Assembly (NCBI GenBank): GCA_934643825.1
Contig: CAKUCW010000054.1
Location: 1 to 10,057, forward strand
DNA: 10,057 bases
Direction: 5' to 3'
DNA from: an uncultured Clostridia bacterium
GTDB lineage: Bacteria; Bacillota; Clostridia; Christensenellales; Aristaeellaceae
In this document: positions 6,138-10,057 of the stretch, piece by piece
Numbering within the stretch: the first letter of the stretch is position 1
How the letters are laid out: every line of letters begins with the position of its first letter
Notes under the pieces: generated by a model
The model's database searches: none
What the model was told of the DNA's origin: nothing
Seen by the model: only the letters and a program-made list of their open reading frames with translations
Made by a program: the position numbers and the translations under genes

Positions 6138-6359
6138 AAACCCGCCGCGAAGCGGAAGAAGGGAGTCTGAGGGGATAATCCCCTCAGGCGGGTCTTAGGG
6201 ATTGGAGTCACGCGCCCGCTGTGCGGGATTCAGCGTGACGGAAATCGGAAATCGCAAGGAGCGCTTGCGCGTTCGCGAAGCGGGCGCGTCTGCCGCAGGC
6301 AGAGGACAGCGCCCCTATGCGAGTTTCCCGGATCGGCAGCCCCAACGTAACCCCCATCT
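6138..6359. other. Gene-free, palindrome-rich intergenic block
   Basis: I see no convincing gene here. The block is filled with consecutive inverted repeats. One is CTGAGGGGA/TCCCCTCAG (6167-6187), enclosed by an outer ACCCGCC/GGCGGGT pair (about 6140-6193). Another is GTCACGC/GCGTGAC (6207-6239), enclosing CCCGC/GCGGG. A third is CGCTT...AAGCG (6262-6282). The last is GGGCGC/GCGCCC (6282-6314), enclosing TCTGCC/GGCAGA. The motif GCGAAGCGG occurs twice. Short open frames across it are read from these palindromes and resemble no protein I know. The pattern fits a dispersed intergenic repeat or a structured RNA; neither can be decided from one copy. The flank 6003-6137 is AT-rich and contains a tandem TCTCCCGTTT pair near 6025-6047. 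Confidence 0.5.
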
Positions 6360-6406
6360 AAAAAAAGTAGTTTCGGAGCAGAATGCAGGGCATTCTGCAA
6401 TCGAAA
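6360..6406 (-). terminator. Second, tandem terminator-like hairpin after tuf
   Basis: A 9-bp perfect stem GCAGAATGC/GCATTCTGC (6378-6398) with a 3-base loop is extended by an outer TTTCG/CGAAA stem (6371-6375 with 6402-6406). On the minus strand it is followed, four bases later, by seven T residues (6360-6366). It lies just beyond the first terminator and may act as a backup. The four-base gap before the T-tract weakens the call. Confidence 0.55.
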
Positions 6407-6440
6407 CGGGTTATTACCGCAACACCCGTTTTTGCATAGC

Positions 6441-6471
6441 AAAAAGAGGACTCCCTTTCGGAAGCCCTCTT
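6441..6471 (-). terminator. Intrinsic terminator of the str operon after tuf
   Basis: On the minus strand a 12-bp stem (6460-6471 with 6444-6455, two G-U pairs) is capped by a GAAA tetraloop. It runs straight into a T-tract (6441-6445). It begins 24 bases after the tuf stop codon. This is a textbook rho-independent terminator. Confidence 0.9.
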
Positions 6472-6494
6472 CGATGATCGTTTCAGACCGGGTA

Positions 6495-7709
6495 TCACTC
6501 AAGGATCTTGGTGACAACGCCGGAGCCGACGGTACGGCCGCCCTCGCGGATAGCGAAACGCAGCTTCTCGTCCATAGCGATCGGGGTGATCAGCGTGCAC
6601 TCCATGTCCACGTTGTCGCCCGGCATAACCATCTCAACGCCCTCCGGCAGCTTGATGTTGCCGGTAACGTCGGTGGTACGGAAGTAGAACTGCGGACGAT
6701 AGCCGTTGAAGAACGGGGTATGACGGCCGCCCTCTTCCTTCGTCAGAACGTAAACCTGACCCATGTAGTGGGTGTGCGGATGGATGGAGCCCGGCTTAGC
6801 CAGAACCTGACCACGCTCGACCTCGTTGCGCTGGATACCACGCAGCAGGACGCCGATGTTGTCGCCCGCCTCAGCCTGATCCAGCAGCTTACGGAACATC
6901 TCAACGCCGGTGACGACGGTGCTGCGCGGCTTGTCCTGCAGACCGACGATCTCGACGGTGTCGGAAACCTTAACCACGCCGCGCTCGACACGACCGGTCG
7001 CAACGGTGCCGCGTCCGGTGATGGAGAACACGTCCTCGACAGGCATCAGGAACGGCTTGTCGGTATCGCGCTCCGGAGCCGGAATGTAGCGATCGACTTC
7101 GTCCATCAGCTGGAAGATGCACTGGCACTCCGGCGCATTCTTCGGGTCGGTGCCGCCGTTCTGGACATACTCCAGAGCCTTCAGCGCAGAACCGCGGATG
7201 ATCGGGATCTCGTCGCCCGGGAAGCCGTAGGAGCTGAGCAGCTCACGGATTTCCATCTCGACCAGCTCAAGCAGCTCTTCGTCGTCCATCATATCGGTCT
7301 TGTTCAGGAAGACAACGATGTAGTGAACGCCGACCTGACGAGCGAGCAGGATGTGCTCACGGGTCTGCGGCATCGGGCCGTCCGGAGCGGAAACAACCAG
7401 AATCGCGCCGTCCATCTGAGCAGCGCCGGTGATCATGTTCTTAACATAGTCGGCGTGGCCCGGGCAGTCAACGTGAGCATAGTGACGATGCTCCGTCTCG
7501 TACTCAACATGCGCGGTGTTGATCGTGATTCCACGTGCCTTCTCTTCCGGCGCCTTGTCGATCTCGTCGTAACGCATGGCCTGCGCTTCGCCGAAGGTAG
7601 ACAGAACCATCGTGATGGCAGCGGTCAGGGTCGTTTTGCCGTGGTCAACATGGCCGATGGTGCCGATGTTTACGTGCGGCTTGGTGCGCTCAAACTTTTG
7701 CTTCGCCAT
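6495..7709 (-). CDS. tuf: Translation elongation factor Tu
   Basis: EF-Tu delivers aminoacyl-tRNA to the ribosomal A site as a GTP complex. The product is 404 residues, slightly longer than the 393-400 usual in bacteria, with the extra length around residues 181-196. G-motifs are GHVDHGKT (19-26), RGIT (59-62), DCPGH (81-85), NKTD (136-139) and SALKALE (174-180). Domains II and III follow, ending TVGSGVVTKILE. The start was set at MAKQKFER (ATG 7709) because GGAGG lies eight bases upstream and family members begin there; an in-frame upstream start adding 12 residues would fall inside a hairpin and is rejected. It is the last gene of the str operon, with a terminator right after the stop. Small deviations: NKTD for the commoner NKCD/NKAD, SAPDG for SAADG, and GVHYIV for GVPYIV. 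Confidence 0.98.
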   Translation of the reverse strand: MAKQKFERTKPHVNIGTIGHVDHGKTTLTAAITMVLSTFGEAQAMRYDEIDKAPEEKARGITINTAHVEYETEHRHYAHVDCPGHADYVKNMITGAAQMDGAILVVSAPDGPMPQTREHILLARQVGVHYIVVFLNKTDMMDDEELLELVEMEIRELLSSYGFPGDEIPIIRGSALKALEYVQNGGTDPKNAPECQCIFQLMDEVDRYIPAPERDTDKPFLMPVEDVFSITGRGTVATGRVERGVVKVSDTVEIVGLQDKPRSTVVTGVEMFRKLLDQAEAGDNIGVLLRGIQRNEVERGQVLAKPGSIHPHTHYMGQVYVLTKEEGGRHTPFFNGYRPQFYFRTTDVTGNIKLPEGVEMVMPGDNVDMECTLITPIAMDEKLRFAIREGGRTVGSGVVTKILE

Positions 7710-7725
7710 TTGATTTTCCTCCATG

Positions 7726-7744
7726 TGCCCGACCATGTCGGGCA
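7726..7744 (-). other. Hairpin 2 in the fusA-tuf gap, next to the tuf RBS
   Basis: A perfect 8-bp inverted repeat, TGCCCGAC with GTCGGGCA, is separated by three bases. It stands directly upstream of the tuf ribosome binding site (GGAGG, just below position 7724). No promoter-like hexamers are obvious in the 88-base gap, so tuf is probably read from the str operon promoter. The hairpin could tune tuf translation or start a stable processed tuf mRNA. Confidence 0.5.
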
Positions 7745-7761
7745 TAGATTATTGGGAAATA

Positions 7762-7788
7762 GCTTCCCGCGTATTCCGCACGGGAAGC
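7762..7788 (-). other. Hairpin 1 in the fusA-tuf gap
   Basis: A 10-bp stem (7762-7771 with 7779-7788, including one G-U pair) encloses a 7-base loop. It starts nine bases after the fusA stop codon. No run of T follows on the minus strand, so it does not look like an intrinsic terminator. It may protect the 3' end of a processed fusA mRNA or mark a cleavage point; that role is inference. Confidence 0.5.
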
Positions 7789-7797
7789 CTGAAAGAT

Positions 7798-9876
7798 TTA
7801 CTTCGCCGCCTTGGCGCCGCAAACCTTCTCCTGAATGGATTTCGGAACCGGCTCATAGTGCTCCGGCTGCATGGTGTACACACCACGGCCCTGCGTACGG
7901 GAACGCAGCGCGGTGGAATAACCAAACATCTCGGAGAGCGGAACCAGCGCGTGGATCTCTTCGGTCGTGCCGTTGTGATCCATGCCTTCGATGCGGCCAC
8001 GGCGGCTGTTCAGGTCGCCGATAACGTCGCCCATGTACTCTTCCGGAACCGTAACGTCAACCTTCATGATCGGCTCAAGCAGCACCGGATCGGCCTTGGC
8101 GATAGCAGCCTTGAAAGCCATAGAACCGGCGATCTTAAACGCGACTTCAGAGGAGTCAACATCGTGGTAAGAACCGTCGTACACGGAAACGTGGAAGTCA
8201 ACGACTTCGTAGCCACCCAGCGGGCCGTTCTTGGCAGCCTCGCGGATACCGGCATCGATAGGCGCGATGAATTCCTTCGGAATGGAGCCGCCGACGGTGT
8301 CGTTGCTGAAGGAGTAGCCTTCGCCGGCCGCGACCGGGGAGATCTCGATCCAGCAGTGACCGTACTGACCGTTACCACCCGTCTGACGGACATAGCGGCC
8401 TTCAGCCTTGGAAGCCTTGCGGATGGTCTCACGATAGGCAACCTGCGGCGCACCGACGGTCGCTTCTACCTTGAACTCACGCAGCAGGCGGTCAACGATG
8501 ATCTCCAGATGGAGCTCGCCCATGCCGGCGATGATCGTCTGACCGGTTTCCTGGTTGGTGTAGGTCTTGAAGGTCGGGTCTTCTTCAGCCAGACGCAGCA
8601 GACCGAGGATCATCTTTTCCTGACCAGCCTTGGTCTTCGGCTCGATGGCGACCTGGATAACCGGCTCCGGGAACTCCATCTTCTCGAGGATGATCTGGTT
8701 CTTGTCGTCGCACAGGGTATCGCCGGTCGTGGTGTCCTTGAAGCCGACAACGCCGCAGATTTCACCGGTATAGACCTCGGTGATTTCCTTACGCTCGTTG
8801 GCGTGCATCTGGAGCAGACGGCCGATGCGCTCGCGCTTGCCCTTCGTGGAGTTGAGCACGTAGCTGCCCGAGCCGATATGACCGGAGTAGACACGGATGA
8901 AGCTCAGCTTGCCGACGAACGGGTCGGTCATGATCTTGAACGCCAGTGCGGAGAAGGGTGCTTCATCGCTGACCGGACGCTCGATTTCCTCGTCGGTGTG
9001 CGGATCGAAGCCCTTGACCGGCGGGATGTCCAGCGGAGACGGCATGTAATCGACAACGGCGTCGAGCAGCAGCTGAACGCCCTTGTTGCGGTAAGAAGTA
9101 CCGCACAGCACGGCGAAGAAGTTGCAGGCGATGGTGCCCTTGCGGATAGCAGCCTTCATTTCTTCGATGGTCGGCTCTTCGCCTTCCATGAACTTCTCCA
9201 TGATGCCGTCGTCCACGTCGGCAAGCGCTTCGATCAGCTGCTCACGATAGAGCTTCGCGTCGTCGAGCATCTCCTCCGGGATCGGCTCATCACGGTAGTC
9301 CTTGCCCAGGTCATCATAGTAGACCTCGGCACGCATGGTCAGCAGGTCGATGATGCCGCGGAAATCGCTCTCCGCGCCGATCGGCAGCTGAATCGGATGC
9401 GCATTCGCGTGCAGACGCTCGTGGAGCATATCCACCACGCGATAGAAGTTCGCACCCATGATGTCCATCTTGTTGACGTACACCATGCGCGGAACATGAT
9501 AATGCTCAGCCTGACGCCAAACGGTTTCAGACTGCGGCTCGACGCCGCCCTTCGCGCAGAACACGGCAACGGAGCCGTCCAGAACGCGCAGGGAACGCTC
9601 AACCTCAACGGTAAAGTCGACGTGACCGGGAGTGTCGATGATGTTCAGACGATAGTCCTTCCAGTAGCAGGTCGTCGCAGCAGACGTAATGGTGATGCCG
9701 CGCTCCTGCTCCTGAGCCATCCAGTCCATGGTCGCGGTGCCTTCATGCGTTTCGCCGATCTTGCGGTTCTTGCCCGTATAGAACAGGATACGCTCGGTCG
9801 TCGTCGTCTTGCCGGCATCGATATGCGCCATGATACCGATGTTGCGAACCATCTTCAATTCATGGTCTCTGGGCAT
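7798..9876 (-). CDS. fusA: Translation elongation factor G
   Basis: EF-G is the cytoplasmic GTPase that drives tRNA-mRNA translocation on the ribosome and, with ribosome recycling factor, splits post-termination ribosomes. The 692-residue product has normal full length. The GTPase motifs are complete: AHIDAGKTT (17-25, P-loop), RGIT (59-62, switch I threonine), DTPGH (81-85, with the catalytic histidine) and NKMD (135-138). The G5 region reads CGTSYRNKGVQ, close to the usual CGSA form. Domains II to V follow, including the domain IV region around the GGNGQYGH segment and the C-terminal ferredoxin-like part. The start at ATG 9876 has a good SD (AAAGGAG) seven bases upstream. It lies between rpsG and tuf in the str operon. 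Nothing suggests the GTPase-deficient or tetracycline-protection paralogues. Confidence 0.98.
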   Translation of the reverse strand: MPRDHELKMVRNIGIMAHIDAGKTTTTERILFYTGKNRKIGETHEGTATMDWMAQEQERGITITSAATTCYWKDYRLNIIDTPGHVDFTVEVERSLRVLDGSVAVFCAKGGVEPQSETVWRQAEHYHVPRMVYVNKMDIMGANFYRVVDMLHERLHANAHPIQLPIGAESDFRGIIDLLTMRAEVYYDDLGKDYRDEPIPEEMLDDAKLYREQLIEALADVDDGIMEKFMEGEEPTIEEMKAAIRKGTIACNFFAVLCGTSYRNKGVQLLLDAVVDYMPSPLDIPPVKGFDPHTDEEIERPVSDEAPFSALAFKIMTDPFVGKLSFIRVYSGHIGSGSYVLNSTKGKRERIGRLLQMHANERKEITEVYTGEICGVVGFKDTTTGDTLCDDKNQIILEKMEFPEPVIQVAIEPKTKAGQEKMILGLLRLAEEDPTFKTYTNQETGQTIIAGMGELHLEIIVDRLLREFKVEATVGAPQVAYRETIRKASKAEGRYVRQTGGNGQYGHCWIEISPVAAGEGYSFSNDTVGGSIPKEFIAPIDAGIREAAKNGPLGGYEVVDFHVSVYDGSYHDVDSSEVAFKIAGSMAFKAAIAKADPVLLEPIMKVDVTVPEEYMGDVIGDLNSRRGRIEGMDHNGTTEEIHALVPLSEMFGYSTALRSRTQGRGVYTMQPEHYEPVPKSIQEKVCGAKAAK

Positions 9877-9897
9877 GTTTAATCTCCTTTTTGTTCA

Positions 9898-9924
9898 GGC
9901 AGCCATGACCTGTGTCATGCCGCC
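9898..9924 (-). other. Hairpin in the rpsG-fusA gap
   Basis: A core palindrome CATGAC-loop-GTCATG (9904-9919) is extended by a GGC/GCC outer arm with one mismatch and one bulge. It has no T-tract and ends a few bases before the fusA ribosome binding site (AAAGGAG, 9884-9890). It is therefore more likely an mRNA stability or translation element than a terminator. The structure is seen in the sequence; the role is inferred. Confidence 0.45.
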
Positions 9925-9943
9925 TCGCACGATCGGACGGAAA

Positions 9944-10057
9944 TTACCAGCGGTAGTGAGCGAACGCCTTGTTGGCTTCCGCCATACGGTGCATTTCTTC
10001 CTTACGCTTGACAGCCGCGCCGGTGTTGTTGCTCGCGTCGATGATCTCGGCGCACAG
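9944..10057 (-). CDS. rpsG: Ribosomal protein S7, C-terminal part (cut by window edge)
   Basis: S7 is a primary 16S rRNA-binding protein that organises the head of the 30S subunit near the E site. Only the last 37 codons are visible; the family is usually about 156 residues, so the start lies beyond position 10057. The visible peptide contains the typical S7 tail: a helix with NNTGAAVKRKEEMHRMAEAN, followed by the terminal residues AFAHYRW and a TAA stop. The gene is followed 67 bases later by fusA, the standard rpsG-fusA order of the str operon, which supports the call. In other bacteria S7 also controls translation of this operon, but the site lies between rpsL and rpsG and is outside the window. 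Confidence 0.95.
   Translation of the reverse strand: MCAEIIDASNNTGAAVKRKEEMHRMAEANKAFAHYRW

Noticed and set aside
6404..6433. Possible plus-strand terminator (AAACGGGT/ACCCGTTT plus T5)
   Set aside because: No plus-strand gene precedes it. The hairpin overlaps the tandem terminator region of tuf and is probably part of that structure.
6202..6517. Small frames on both strands (91 and 95 codons) in the tuf-rpmG gap
   Set aside because: They are read from palindromes and terminator stems, lack SD sequences and resemble no protein.
6432..8024. 530-codon open frame on the plus strand opposite tuf
   Set aside because: It starts inside the tuf terminator, runs antisense to a complete EF-Tu and crosses the fusA-tuf gap, which shows it is not a real gene.
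7723..9882. 719-codon open frame on the plus strand opposite fusA
   Set aside because: It is an antisense shadow of fusA created by strong codon bias. The protein has no recognisable motif and no RBS, while the minus strand gives a complete EF-G.
1..10057. CRISPR arrays, insertion sequences, rRNA or tRNA genes
   Set aside because: No regularly spaced repeats, transposase-like frames, cloverleaf or rRNA signatures were seen on either strand.

Overview
The window is a stretch of bacterial chromosome in which every gene I can support lies on the minus strand, so the map reads from right to left. Protein sequences (EF-Tu, EF-G, a four-cysteine L33, a short single-span SecE), strong AAGGAGG-type ribosome binding sites and the gene order suggest a low-to-mid GC Bacillota, most likely a Clostridia-class organism. 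This placement is inference from protein style, not a database result.

Right part (10057 to 6360): the 3' half of a str operon, with the C-terminal end of rpsG (cut by the window edge), fusA and tuf. Hairpins sit in both intercistronic gaps. After tuf there is a clear intrinsic terminator, followed by a second terminator-like hairpin with a seven-T tract. The stretch from about 6359 down to 6003 has no convincing gene. Most of it is a GC-rich run of nested palindromes, then an AT-rich part leading into a promoter.

Middle part (6002 to 3438): a near-consensus sigma-70 promoter with upstream A-tracts starts rpmG-secE-nusG-rplK-rplA. This operon links a ribosomal protein, a Sec translocase subunit, a transcription elongation factor and the two proteins L11 and L1. 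The leaders of both rplK and rplA contain a GTGGGAGG...CCAC structure resembling the L1-binding stalk of 23S rRNA, as expected if L1 represses its own operon. A terminator closes the operon directly after rplA. The usual rplJ-rplL-rpoB-rpoC continuation is absent here.

Left part (3381 to 22): a regulatory and cell-envelope locus unrelated to translation. It holds a secreted protein, an ECF-type sigma factor preceded by a candidate ECF-type (possibly self-activated) promoter, a single-span membrane protein in the anti-sigma position, and a second secreted protein translationally coupled to it. The two secreted proteins and the outer part of the membrane protein look like members of one beta-rich family, each with two tandem copies. 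This suggests a small signalling system in which the anti-sigma sensor shares its fold with its secreted partners. It is the least ordinary part of the window.
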